A stretch of DNA of 42,762 nt from a virus, in the IMG/VR virus record IMGVR_UViG_3300030331_005930, positions 1-42,762 of that record; one strand, given 5' to 3'. Position numbers and translations under genes: made by a program. This document shows, one piece after another, positions 1 to 9,603 of the stretch. Numbering within the stretch: position 1 is the stretch's first letter; each line of letters opens with the position of its first letter. Below the pieces are notes generated by a model that did not search any database, was not told the DNA's origin, and was given only the letters and a program-made list of their open reading frames with translations.

Positions 1-1644
1 CTTGGAAGCAGAGCCACCGCCACCACCGCCACCTATACCACCAGCAGTGTTATCAATAGTAATTTCAGAGTTACCTATAACATGTATAGCGTCACCACCA
101 TTTTGCCCATCAGTATAATAAGAACCACCGTCGCCGCCTCTACCCATAATAAATCCTTTATTTATCAATGTTAACCCACCAGGAAAATCATCTATAACCA
201 TTGCAGGTACTTTATCATTATTAGGGTCATCTGAGTAAATGTAAACACCATTATCAATAATAATTCGACAAGCAGCTTGCCCGTTCCATCCATTATCTAC
301 TGCCCATTGATTTAAATTAAATACGTTATTTTTAGTTGATATTTGATTACGATCAATGATAAGCTCAAATGGTAAGCTTGGTCTTGGTCGTTCAGCTGGA
401 GGTATATTCTCAACAAAATCAAGAGGAACACGTCTCCAAAAATATACCGGGTAATTAGGTGGTATATTATTATGACCTATACACTGACCAGTTGTTGTAG
501 ACTCAACAACTCTAGAGCCTGGAACTAATCCATAATATAAATTTTCACCAAATCGTGCCTGCTCCGGTAATTCGTTTAACTCTATTAATCTATTAACACC
601 TGCTAACGCCTTTTGCGCTTCTTTTACACCGAGAACACCGATAATAAAATCACGCGCTTTAAGCAAATCTGCATCTGTAAATCTCCCTGGATGTACTCTA
701 CTCTGGGTACGAGGGTCAAATATAGGTCTAGCAATAAAATACTCTGTACCCTGAAATGTCCATCTCACACCAATTGGTCTTGGACTATTGCCAATAAATT
801 TACCTGTTGTATTTAACATACCACCCCAACCAGGACCACCAGCAGATGGTTGCGCCCAGCCTCTCAGTGATTGATTTGAATATTGTGGATCAAAATCTGC
901 ATCAGTATATGTTTTACCTAGTTCATGATTTCTTTTAATTAAGTAATCTCGGTAATTTAATTGATCATCAAATTCAGTATTATTTTGAAATGCAACAATT
1001 GCATCGCTATCTAGATAACGTGCGTCATCACCAGTTAATTGTTGCGGGTTGATTGTATCACCGAAATAATGTATAAAACCAACATTTGTACCTTCACCTT
1101 CTTTTCCTGCCGGAACTATTTCTGTTCTAGTATCAGTTGTATGTGTATGATTTGGTAAGTCTTCTAATTTAATTTCTGCTCTATACTCACCAGCTATGTC
1201 TCCTTGTTGTAGATTGTTACCATCTCTTTGCTTATTATTACCTGCTGTAAAAGTAAAAGAATCATCATTTTTATCTGTACTAGTACCAGCACCAACAGCA
1301 AACAGTCCTTCTGATTCTAAAACCCATTTTGTACCCATTATTCTTGTACCCGGGTTTTCAAAATTTGTTGTCATTATTATAACATTAATAGGAAAAAAAG
1401 CATCTAACCATTCTTTTTGATATGACCACCCTATAGGCTCTGCATAATTATTAATTATAAATCTGTTATCAGCTGAACTTAAAGATATACCAGTTACATT
1501 TCCCGCCCCATCGTATACTTTTGCTACTCCAGCTGGATGATCTCCAGCATCACGTCTATCCCAAGAAGCAATACTTCCACCGCTTATATGTAACAAAGAT
1601 GTGTATTGATCTGATATACGTTGTTGTGAAAGACTTTCTGGCAT
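1..1644 (-). CDS. Tail fiber / collar-domain adhesin, partial (C-terminus off the left edge)
   Basis: I translated this by hand: it is open from an ATG at 1644 to the window edge, 548 codons without a stop. Residues about 82-170 read like the phage collar/gp10 C-terminal domain: an FPIN..MTTNFENPGT stretch, GLFAVGAGTSTDKNDDSFTF, then a PNHTHTT segment. The last 45 or so visible residues are glycine-rich (MGRGGDGG, then a run of eight glycines), as in distal fiber adhesins. It probably sits at the baseplate rim or fiber tip and contacts the host surface. A late promoter motif lies 6 nt before the ATG and no Shine-Dalgarno is visible. It is the last gene seen in the baseplate block. The collar call is firm at domain level; whether it is a short fiber (gp12-like), gp10-like or a long-fiber part cannot be told from the truncated gene. 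Confidence 0.75.
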   Translation of the reverse strand, partial: MPESLSQQRISDQYTSLLHISGGSIASWDRRDAGDHPAGVAKVYDGAGNVTGISLSSADNRFIINNYAEPIGWSYQKEWLDAFFPINVIIMTTNFENPGTRIMGTKWVLESEGLFAVGAGTSTDKNDDSFTFTAGNNKQRDGNNLQQGDIAGEYRAEIKLEDLPNHTHTTDTRTEIVPAGKEGEGTNVGFIHYFGDTINPQQLTGDDARYLDSDAIVAFQNNTEFDDQLNYRDYLIKRNHELGKTYTDADFDPQYSNQSLRGWAQPSAGGPGWGGMLNTTGKFIGNSPRPIGVRWTFQGTEYFIARPIFDPRTQSRVHPGRFTDADLLKARDFIIGVLGVKEAQKALAGVNRLIELNELPEQARFGENLYYGLVPGSRVVESTTTGQCIGHNNIPPNYPVYFWRRVPLDFVENIPPAERPRPSLPFELIIDRNQISTKNNVFNLNQWAVDNGWNGQAACRIIIDNGVYIYSDDPNNDKVPAMVIDDFPGGLTLINKGFIMGRGGDGGSYYTDGQNGGDAIHVIGNSEITIDNTAGGIGGGGGGGSASK

Positions 1645-1650
1645 TATGTA

Positions 1651-1657
1651 TATTTAT
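1651..1657 (-). promoter_or_regulatory. T4-type late promoter element
   Basis: Reverse strand reads ATAAATA, then 6 nt, then the ATG at 1644. Predicted transcription start falls at the start codon. Confidence 0.7.
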
Positions 1658-1658
1658 T

Positions 1659-3629
1659 TTAGTAATTAGGAGTACCACTATTAGTACTACCAGGATTTAT
1701 TTCATTAAATTCTGCCCCACCAACAACCATTTCGCCAATAAAGTCTTCTCCTGAATCTTGTAATATTTGTGATTTATCTGCTATACTATTTAAAACTTGT
1801 TGCTGTAACTCAAAAAGTTGATTAATAACCCGTGAAACAACATTGTAATCTACTGCTTCATTTTCATGAAATTCAATATCTCTAAAATTAATATCTAACC
1901 CTTTGTAAGTTATATAATCTCTTAGTATAGGTATACCGGATGCTACTGTTGCCGCTGGTATGAGGCTAAGACTTAAAAAGATGTTTACTGTGTCTTTAAT
2001 AATATTTTGTATCTCGCTATTTAATGTGCTTCCTAAACTCGACTCACAGCTCGTAATTTTTTCATATAAATTTTTAAGATCTAATGGTACGAAGTTTTGA
2101 TACAGCAGATTACTTTCTTTAAACAGATATATACGACCAATATTATGTAAAAGGAAAAATAAATCTGTTTCATTTTTAGTTACTATATAGTTTATATAGT
2201 TAAAGTAGTTTGATCTAAGTATATTAGAATTAAACTTTTTTTCAATTAAATTAAAACGTTCTCCAGTACTATTAAAGTACATATCAGGTAGATATTGTAA
2301 ATTCTCTGGATCTGCAAAACCAGAAACTTCTTCAGGGTTTGATATAAATCTTGTTGTTATAAAGCCTCTATCGTTTATTATAAAAACATTTGAATCATTT
2401 TGTGAGAAAAATATTTCAATATCATCTTCTTCAACTGCGGTAAATTCATATGTCGGTCTATGCCTAAATACATATTTTGGATTTAAACTCGAACTTAGAT
2501 TAGTTATTTTTTCAGCATCTAATTGATATAGGTAAAATACACCTTCCCCGCTAGTATCCTTTTCACTAATTTCCGGTGATACCTGCCCCGGTTCAGTTAA
2601 AACTAAAATAGAATCATCTGTGTCTCTTATATCGAAAGAAACTATATCCTCATCTTCTTCAGCTATAATCGTTGCAATTAATTTATTCGAGTATTTGTTT
2701 CTAACAGAAATAGCTATTGTATCAATTCCTTCCTCTTCATTTATTTCACGGTATCTATAACCCAATAAATTGTTTCCTATTTTAACTGTTTTATCGATTA
2801 CATCTTCACGTAGAGTTATTTTATCTACAAGCTTTAACTTTCCGCAAGGGTTAATAAAACTATTGTCGTATAAGTTAAGCTCTACTTCTACTGAGCCAGC
2901 TGATAAACTGTATAATATATCTGCTGAATTATCATACGTAAATCTAGTACCACCTTTGAACAAGGTTTCACCAGTATCCTCGTCAGGTGTAATAGGTACT
3001 AAGTTACTATTTTTAACAAAGCTACCCGAGAAAGTGTGTGAAGTCGTTGGCGTTGTCGTAAAATAAAAATATGTCTCATCATTATAAACAAATAAAGTAC
3101 TATCGATAGTGTCGTCTAATACATTAACACCTTGTACTTTATCGATAAAACTAAATGGATCAATTTGAATAGGAAATTGATTATCCTTAGCTAGCTTTGT
3201 ATCATCATTACGTATATCATTTTTTCCACTCGATAACCCTAAGAAGTATGCGTTTCCATTTTTTGCAGAGTTTTTGAAGTTAAGCAAATCATTTCGCGAT
3301 GTTATATTTAATGCATATAGATTAAGATTATTTTGATTTAAAATACCTAAATTTGTATCAATAAACGATTGATCAATTACACTTCTTGGAGATATAGTAG
3401 GTCTTATCAGTATATTAGACTCCGCAATTGGTGTTGTTGTTCTATCAAACTCTAACTTATGTAAAATGCTATTCGCAAAAAAAGTATCAGTAGATTGCAA
3501 AACTTGTGAAGCTGTGGTAAATGTCTTACCGGTATAAGCTACACCATCTCTTACGTTAACAAAACCTGTATACGGCGCGCTACTTAAAGTAAAACTGCCA
3601 GCAGCAGCATATTTAAAATATTCAATCAT
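1659..3629 (-). CDS. Hypothetical virion/baseplate-associated protein (656 aa)
   Basis: I do not recognise this family. The protein is 656 residues, mostly short beta-rich segments rich in Asn, Asp, Thr and Ile, with one hydrophobic stretch near residue 550 (LSLSLIPAATVASGIPIL) and a Gly/Ser/Asn-rich end. Its ATG overlaps the stop of the upstream 792-aa gene by ATGA, so the two are probably translationally coupled. It has no late promoter element of its own. Its place between the LamG-like protein and the collar-domain fiber suggests a baseplate-periphery or fiber-attachment protein. That is inferred from position only. Confidence 0.6.
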   Translation of the reverse strand: MIEYFKYAAAGSFTLSSAPYTGFVNVRDGVAYTGKTFTTASQVLQSTDTFFANSILHKLEFDRTTTPIAESNILIRPTISPRSVIDQSFIDTNLGILNQNNLNLYALNITSRNDLLNFKNSAKNGNAYFLGLSSGKNDIRNDDTKLAKDNQFPIQIDPFSFIDKVQGVNVLDDTIDSTLFVYNDETYFYFTTTPTTSHTFSGSFVKNSNLVPITPDEDTGETLFKGGTRFTYDNSADILYSLSAGSVEVELNLYDNSFINPCGKLKLVDKITLREDVIDKTVKIGNNLLGYRYREINEEEGIDTIAISVRNKYSNKLIATIIAEEDEDIVSFDIRDTDDSILVLTEPGQVSPEISEKDTSGEGVFYLYQLDAEKITNLSSSLNPKYVFRHRPTYEFTAVEEDDIEIFFSQNDSNVFIINDRGFITTRFISNPEEVSGFADPENLQYLPDMYFNSTGERFNLIEKKFNSNILRSNYFNYINYIVTKNETDLFFLLHNIGRIYLFKESNLLYQNFVPLDLKNLYEKITSCESSLGSTLNSEIQNIIKDTVNIFLSLSLIPAATVASGIPILRDYITYKGLDINFRDIEFHENEAVDYNVVSRVINQLFELQQQVLNSIADKSQILQDSGEDFIGEMVVGGAEFNEINPGSTNSGTPNY

Positions 3630-6004
3630 TTTTTATAGTCTATAAATTTAATCTCGTTAATGTTAGTTGTTTTTGGAATGGAGTTTTTAATATTTGTCAA
3701 AATAATATTTTTTACCTCATCGCGAAGATTACTATCTGTTATATTTAAATTTTTAATATTAATATCCACCTCAGTACTCTTATGCTTGAGATTTGTATTT
3801 ATTGAATTTATAAGTTGTATATTATCAGTTAAATTTCTTTGACCACCTGGTAGAGATATAGTTATATCTTGGATATTATTGAGATTAGAGCTAAACAAGA
3901 AAGATAATCGCTCATTTTCATTAAGAGGTTCGAGTGAAAGGTATAAATTATCAATAGCTATTCTATCTTCCGGATTATTAGCAGCATTACGTAATATTTC
4001 AATACTCTGCTGTTCATTTTCTTGATCCATATAGTATATATAAATATCACCAAAAAGAATACGCTTAGTAAACATTTGAAAGGCGTTAATTTCAAATGTA
4101 TACAGCTCAATTGAATTTAAATACAATCTAAATTCACCTAACACAGCATCAAAAGATAAGAAAATATTATTTTGTTCAAATAAATCAATATCAAATTCAT
4201 ACTCATATGTTGTTTGAGCTATTCTAGCTGATAAGGTTAATCCTTGAGTGCTGTTATCAAATAGTTTATATGTAAATTTACATTTTTTCCCTATTTTTTC
4301 GAATCTAATGCCCCCATCAATTGTATTGTATTCTGACTCTATATAAAAATCATTTGTATCATTTTGTATAGTAAACCCTAATCCAAAGCCACCGTTTTTA
4401 TTTATAGTAGAGAAATAATTATTAATTTTTCTATCTATTACTGAAGTTTCACAAAAATTTGTTGGAGATTTTCTAACAAAATCTTCTTTTGTAATTCTAA
4501 CGTATTTGTATCTTTTTGATGGTTCAAAAATTAAATCGCTCTTTTTATCAAAATAATATTTTTGAGATACAGACGTTTTAAGGTCTGAATTAGTCATAAT
4601 TAAATTTTCTACAGCTTGATCATATGTTATATTAAATGAACCAACTCCTCCTAAAGCTTCTTCTTTTGTAACTAAATCCGGGTAAAAATATCTATCTACC
4701 CAGGTTCCACGTTTACCTATACCTCCTGATAACCACGTACATAGATAGGTTACATTCTCACCTTTAACAGAATTATCATCTAAGTTATATACCCTATCAG
4801 ATAAATCAGGTGTAGTAAAAGAAAAAGAACCACAATCCGTAAATTTGGTATCATTAATGTTAATCTTATCAAAAGGCTGGAGTGAAGACGGCGTTGTAAA
4901 GTGTGTCGTACCTGGCGCAATAACTATATCATAATTATTATAAACGTAGTTTAATGCTAATGTTTCATTTTCTTCACTATCCACGTCTGAAAAAATACTT
5001 GTATAGTTTCTTAAGTTTTGTGCGAATGTAGTTGTCTCAGAAGTAGATAGAAGATTATTTGACGATGTAAATGAGTCTTGTGTATTTACTATGTTTTTTA
5101 AAGTTAAGAAATTAAAAATTTGCTTACCGCTATTACTCGAACTATAAAATAAGTAGTTAGAAGGTAAATGAAAATCACTTGCAACATTTTTAATTTTACC
5201 ACTATCATTATATGTTATATAAGATGTATTATATGGCGACGGTATAGATAAATTTAGCTCTTGATCAAGCCTTATACTAAAAGCAGTGACTGAAAACTCA
5301 TTATATTGATTTACAGGATCAAGCCTTGTTGCAATAACCTTATCTCCGTTACTAGTTAATGCATAAACATTTTGTACTCCAGATTTATTTTTTGTAGAAT
5401 ATAAATTAATGTAACTTATTGATAGATATTTACTTAAATTATAATTTAAGTTAAACCCGGATAGTGGTAATTCACTTTCTGAAACAAATAACACTTCACG
5501 CGTATCTTTAAACTCACTGTCGTTATCATCTTCTACAACAAGAAAATATCGAATATTATTTACCCTAGTTGCAACTCTACAATTAAAATCATCTATTAAT
5601 TCAATTTCAAAAACACTACCTCTGTTAGGATTAATTGTTGCTATTCCGTAGTTTTCTGCTTCATAAATGTTATTCTCTATTTTAAACGTACTTAAAGAAG
5701 CTGGCTTAAAGGAACAAAATGCATTAGCGCTGAACCCAAAACTTAACGTTGAGGTATATTTTTTCGGTTTTACTTTTGGTGCATTATATGTTGTAATGCT
5801 ATCTAATAAAACATTATTAGTAAGATAAAAGTTAGTGTAGTTTAAATTTTGAAAGCTTTGTGAGCTAGAGAGGGCTTGAATAAAATTTATTTTAAAACCA
5901 CCGTTAAATGTCCTAGGAAATTGATCTAATTCAATATTCATTGGACAAAAGCTAGCCTCTGCAGAGCTAAGTGCACTTAGACTAGATTTTACTAAAGATC
6001 CCAT
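3626..6004 (-). CDS. Large virion protein with LamG/concanavalin-like region (792 aa)
   Basis: Start chosen at ATG 6004 rather than the in-frame TTG two codons upstream, because the late promoter element lies exactly 6 nt before 6004. Most of the protein is unrecognised beta-rich sequence. Residues about 540-650 look like a LamG/concanavalin-type jelly roll: GFGLGFTIQND, then IRFEKIGKKCKFTYKLFD, then FLSFDAVLGEFRLYLNSIEL. Such domains in tail proteins usually bind glycans or decorate fibers. It heads a coupled pair with the downstream 656-aa gene (ATGA overlap). A tail-periphery or host-recognition role is likely but not proven; the domain assignment is by eye and moderate. Confidence 0.6.
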   Translation of the reverse strand: MGSLVKSSLSALSSAEASFCPMNIELDQFPRTFNGGFKINFIQALSSSQSFQNLNYTNFYLTNNVLLDSITTYNAPKVKPKKYTSTLSFGFSANAFCSFKPASLSTFKIENNIYEAENYGIATINPNRGSVFEIELIDDFNCRVATRVNNIRYFLVVEDDNDSEFKDTREVLFVSESELPLSGFNLNYNLSKYLSISYINLYSTKNKSGVQNVYALTSNGDKVIATRLDPVNQYNEFSVTAFSIRLDQELNLSIPSPYNTSYITYNDSGKIKNVASDFHLPSNYLFYSSSNSGKQIFNFLTLKNIVNTQDSFTSSNNLLSTSETTTFAQNLRNYTSIFSDVDSEENETLALNYVYNNYDIVIAPGTTHFTTPSSLQPFDKININDTKFTDCGSFSFTTPDLSDRVYNLDDNSVKGENVTYLCTWLSGGIGKRGTWVDRYFYPDLVTKEEALGGVGSFNITYDQAVENLIMTNSDLKTSVSQKYYFDKKSDLIFEPSKRYKYVRITKEDFVRKSPTNFCETSVIDRKINNYFSTINKNGGFGLGFTIQNDTNDFYIESEYNTIDGGIRFEKIGKKCKFTYKLFDNSTQGLTLSARIAQTTYEYEFDIDLFEQNNIFLSFDAVLGEFRLYLNSIELYTFEINAFQMFTKRILFGDIYIYYMDQENEQQSIEILRNAANNPEDRIAIDNLYLSLEPLNENERLSFLFSSNLNNIQDITISLPGGQRNLTDNIQLINSINTNLKHKSTEVDINIKNLNITDSNLRDEVKNIILTNIKNSIPKTTNINEIKFIDYKK

Positions 6005-6010
6005 TAACAA

Positions 6011-6017
6011 TATTTAT
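6011..6017 (-). promoter_or_regulatory. T4-type late promoter element
   Basis: Reverse strand reads CATAAATA, then 6 nt, then ATG 6004. Confidence 0.7.
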
Positions 6018-6025
6018 GCTATATA

Positions 6026-6592
6026 CTAGTATTGCCCAACTCCACCAGCACCACCTTTAGAAGGATCTTCTTTAAATTGATTATTATCCATTTGTACAAT
6101 ATAATCATCTTTTTTAGTAAGAAGAGTAAATCTAGATGGGTTATCAGCTTTATTAAGAAGATCTAATCCAATTAAATCTATATCCTCTATAGACTCATAG
6201 TAGCTATTAGTACGAATATTTATAGGAGCGCTTAATTGAGTAGTTTCACCTGTTACGTAACCTATATTAACTTTTAAAATGACAGATTTATTTAATGCAA
6301 AGTTTGATGGTTCATATATATGACTATATGTATCAGTTAAATATTTTGGTGCAACCCCTTTATTGATTTCTGGAAAAATAGAATCTTTTGTATAATCACG
6401 AAAAATAGTAACATCAGGTTCTAATATCTCTGTCCCGTCACCCCAATCGATAGCAATATAATTTGGAAATGTATCAGTAAATACATCTACTAAATTTAAT
6501 CTAAAATTAGTTACATCAAAAACATTGGTAGTTTCATAAACTTTACTAACCCCTGCTGATGTTGTAGATATAGAAAATGTAAATGTGTTCAT
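6026..6592 (-). CDS. Small PKD-domain virion protein (188 aa)
   Basis: A single PKD/Ig-like domain is visible: IAIDWGDGTE at about residues 46-55 and TYSHIYEPS near residue 90, the WGDGT and H-x-Y signatures of PKD folds. The C-terminus ends in a short Gly-rich GGAGGVGQY tail. Its ATG overlaps the stop of the 999-aa gene by ATGA and it has no late promoter motif, so it is read from the upstream promoter and coupled. PKD-type domains are common add-ons on phage tails and capsids, where they give weak carbohydrate binding or stability. It is probably a minor baseplate or fiber component. Confidence 0.65.
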   Translation of the reverse strand: MNTFTFSISTTSAGVSKVYETTNVFDVTNFRLNLVDVFTDTFPNYIAIDWGDGTEILEPDVTIFRDYTKDSIFPEINKGVAPKYLTDTYSHIYEPSNFALNKSVILKVNIGYVTGETTQLSAPINIRTNSYYESIEDIDLIGLDLLNKADNPSRFTLLTKKDDYIVQMDNNQFKEDPSKGGAGGVGQY

Positions 6593-9588
6593 AGTATTAA
6601 AGCTGCTGCAGATAGAGGTGAAGGCTCTACAAATGTTGTTGTTAGAGCAGGTATTATAGATGATAATACAAAATTAATATTATCTAAGTTACGTATATTT
6701 TTTGCTGATTGAGTAAAATTAAAAGTAAATCTGCTATTATTACAGACATATGCTTCTGTGTTACAAATTTTAATATCGTTTTTATATTGAAAGAGATAGT
6801 TAAATAAAACTGGTCCTTTATTTTGATCTTTTAAAATAACAGCAAGGTTAAACTGCTCGTTATCACTACTATAAGTTAATATAGGCTTACTACATTCTAT
6901 ATATACTGAGTCTTCAGCTGTTAAAGCAAAATATGCAGCAGAAGAAATAGCAGGATTACCTGTTGTAGGGTATAGTTGCTCGCTTTCGTCCTTTGTGTAA
7001 CTATATCGATAAATTTCTGGATAAAATCTATCTCCTTTATAACCAACTTGCTCTCTTTTCATTCTACAATAAAAAACATCGTCACCTACCTTTAATCGAT
7101 TACTTGCTTTATCGAAAAAGTTAGTATTGATAGTTAAAGAGTTTGTAAATGTATTTGGAGTGTTAAATTTATCGCTACTGTAATTAGTTCTCTCAATTAT
7201 AACGCGACTGCTCGTCTCAATAAAAAGAGTGTTGTAAAAAATATCAAAATCAACAACTGCTGTTGAAAGTTCGTTACAGATTGATTTGTTATATTTTGTA
7301 GATAGATATGGTAGAGATTGTGTTAATTCTTTAACAGCAGGTGCATTTGGAGCTTTATTTATATTTTTAACATATATTTTACCTAGATGCTCTTTCTTAT
7401 CAAAAAATCTTGCAGTTGCGGATGTTACATCTGCAATAGATGTTTTTGCAAAGACGTCAGTATTATAATCAAATGTTTCTCTATTTGATGAATAATTAAA
7501 TATTATATTATCTGTAAATAATCCACCGTCGTAATTTTTAACACCGTTACCAGTATTTCCCGAACCACCTGACAAACGTACATTAAAAGTAAAATTACCT
7601 GATAAACTTTTAGTAAAGTTATCTGTAGGGTCACATAATGCTGTAAATATAGTTCTAGTTGCGAAATCTGTATTATCTGGATATGGAGGATTAACGTTAA
7701 ATTCGCCAATACCTGCTTCTGTTAATTCAGAAAAATAAAATTGATCAGTGCTAGTAGCGTAAGCACTTAAATCAGAAATATTTGATGTACCTATATCAGT
7801 TGCACTAGTCGGATCTACTAGTGCCTCAGTATCGGAAAAAGCAAAATAAGCTCCTTCCTTAACATCAGCATCAATAGTAAAACCTACTGGCCTTCTATAA
7901 TCTACTTCTAGATAATTAGATGGTTCGAGTAATGATTGATAGGGGTTAAAATATCGATAAAAAATATTGTAAGCAGATGTTGGAAAACTTGTCCAGCTTC
8001 CAGGTGTATCAGGTAGTAAGTCATCAGGCCCCCTTCCAGTAAATCCATTAGTAAATGTAGATAGGCCAGATCTTATAGTTTCAGAAAATGTAGAAGAGTC
8101 TGCTATTTTGTATGAAAAGTTATAACCCTCTCCATATAGATCATCGAAGAACTGATAACCGTTCATTAATAAGCTTTTAATTTTCTTCGGAGTTTCAAGA
8201 GTAACATTATTTCGATAGTAGTTATTATCTTTAACTAATCCAAATATGTTACCAATAAGATCTTTTTTACTATCAAAAATATAACCTTCATCAAACAGAT
8301 AAGATAAATCAGTATTTAAATTTCTATCTTGTCCTATTTCAGAGTTATAACCTATAAAAGCAGTACTATCTTTATCTGTGTTAGGTTGATTAACTGCAAT
8401 ACCTTTACTTGCATTATTAACACCACGCGACGTATCGATAATAAATGTAAGAACATTTTCTGTATTTGTAAATAAATTAGGATCAGGAAAAATATATAAC
8501 TGATTTGGTGGGTATTTTTTTCTTGTAAAAAATTGTAATCGCTTACCTTCAATAACTACAATTGCAGAATTTTGAGGTCTAAAAAATCCTAAATCTCGTT
8601 TACTAATCACATCATTAGAAAAAACTGATGCAGTTGATGGAAAATCTTGATTTAAAAAATTAGCATATGGCTTTTGAGCCTTAAACAACATTTTTATATT
8701 GTCGTTTTCATCTAGTTCTGGATTGCCATCTTCATCTGTTGCAATGTAATAGAAGTCAGCGCCCATAAATTTTTCTGTAAGCTTTCTTTTATTACTGAAT
8801 AAAGAATCTTCCTTTATGTTAAAATCTAGAGTTTCTTGAGCTTCTTTAAGCTCAATTAAATCATTTGCAACATTTGCAAAAACTTCCTGTATAAGTGACT
8901 CATTATCTGATAAAAATATATTATCTCGAGGCAATTGTGAAGGGTCGTAGCCCTTAAAAGTTTTACCATAAGATTTCGCATCAGGATCTCTGTTAAAATA
9001 TTGCGCAAAGTTATCAAAATACTCTGTCATAGATATCGATAAACTTTCTTTAATTTTATCTATATCATAATCCTTAGCAGCTGTACTACGATTTTCTAGA
9101 AATTCTAAAATAAGATCTATAGCAACTTGCTCTACACCTAATGTACTACCTTTTACTTTTGCTTTTGTAGCCGCATAATGCAGCTTTTCTCTTTTACTTT
9201 TGTAGTAAGATATAATACTTCGTATCTTCTTACTGTAAAAAGACATTGCTACTTCTAAATCATGAGCATCAGAAAAATCTAATTGTGTAAGATATCTTTG
9301 CTCTGCATTAGTAGAAAAATTTAAAGTAATATCTTTTAAGAAGTCTCGATATCGTTCAATTATAATCTCCTTATTGTTTACCGGCTTAGCCGTGTTTTTA
9401 GTATTCCACCTATTAATATAGGTATTATAAAAGTCTGTTAAAGTATCTGGTTGATACTGTTCAGTTACGGTTTCAATAAACTCAACGAATGAAAACGGGG
9501 TAAATCTATCTAATGCGTCTTCTTTACTTACATTAGGGTTAGTTATAGATAAATCTACTTCAGGGTAGCCTGTAACAATAGTATCCAT
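6589..9588 (-). CDS. Large baseplate protein, positional gp7 analogue (999 aa)
   Basis: The first 230 or so residues look helical and charged, and the rest is beta-rich and Asn/Thr-heavy with no motif I recognise. Length (999 aa) and position, two genes downstream of gp6 in the same block, match T4 gp7 (about 1030 aa), the wedge protein that pairs with gp6. I see no convincing sequence match to T4 gp7, so this is an analogy by place and size. A late promoter element sits 6 nt before the ATG. The gene overlaps the downstream PKD gene by ATGA. Alternative: a baseplate-attached fiber connector. Confidence 0.55.
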   Translation of the reverse strand: MDTIVTGYPEVDLSITNPNVSKEDALDRFTPFSFVEFIETVTEQYQPDTLTDFYNTYINRWNTKNTAKPVNNKEIIIERYRDFLKDITLNFSTNAEQRYLTQLDFSDAHDLEVAMSFYSKKIRSIISYYKSKREKLHYAATKAKVKGSTLGVEQVAIDLILEFLENRSTAAKDYDIDKIKESLSISMTEYFDNFAQYFNRDPDAKSYGKTFKGYDPSQLPRDNIFLSDNESLIQEVFANVANDLIELKEAQETLDFNIKEDSLFSNKRKLTEKFMGADFYYIATDEDGNPELDENDNIKMLFKAQKPYANFLNQDFPSTASVFSNDVISKRDLGFFRPQNSAIVVIEGKRLQFFTRKKYPPNQLYIFPDPNLFTNTENVLTFIIDTSRGVNNASKGIAVNQPNTDKDSTAFIGYNSEIGQDRNLNTDLSYLFDEGYIFDSKKDLIGNIFGLVKDNNYYRNNVTLETPKKIKSLLMNGYQFFDDLYGEGYNFSYKIADSSTFSETIRSGLSTFTNGFTGRGPDDLLPDTPGSWTSFPTSAYNIFYRYFNPYQSLLEPSNYLEVDYRRPVGFTIDADVKEGAYFAFSDTEALVDPTSATDIGTSNISDLSAYATSTDQFYFSELTEAGIGEFNVNPPYPDNTDFATRTIFTALCDPTDNFTKSLSGNFTFNVRLSGGSGNTGNGVKNYDGGLFTDNIIFNYSSNRETFDYNTDVFAKTSIADVTSATARFFDKKEHLGKIYVKNINKAPNAPAVKELTQSLPYLSTKYNKSICNELSTAVVDFDIFYNTLFIETSSRVIIERTNYSSDKFNTPNTFTNSLTINTNFFDKASNRLKVGDDVFYCRMKREQVGYKGDRFYPEIYRYSYTKDESEQLYPTTGNPAISSAAYFALTAEDSVYIECSKPILTYSSDNEQFNLAVILKDQNKGPVLFNYLFQYKNDIKICNTEAYVCNNSRFTFNFTQSAKNIRNLDNINFVLSSIIPALTTTFVEPSPLSAAALIL

Positions 9589-9594
9589 TAAACA

Positions 9595-9601
9595 TATTTA
9601 T
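9595..9601 (-). promoter_or_regulatory. T4-type late promoter element
   Basis: Reverse strand reads GATAAATA, then 6 nt, then ATG 9588. Confidence 0.7.
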
Positions 9602-9603
9602 CT

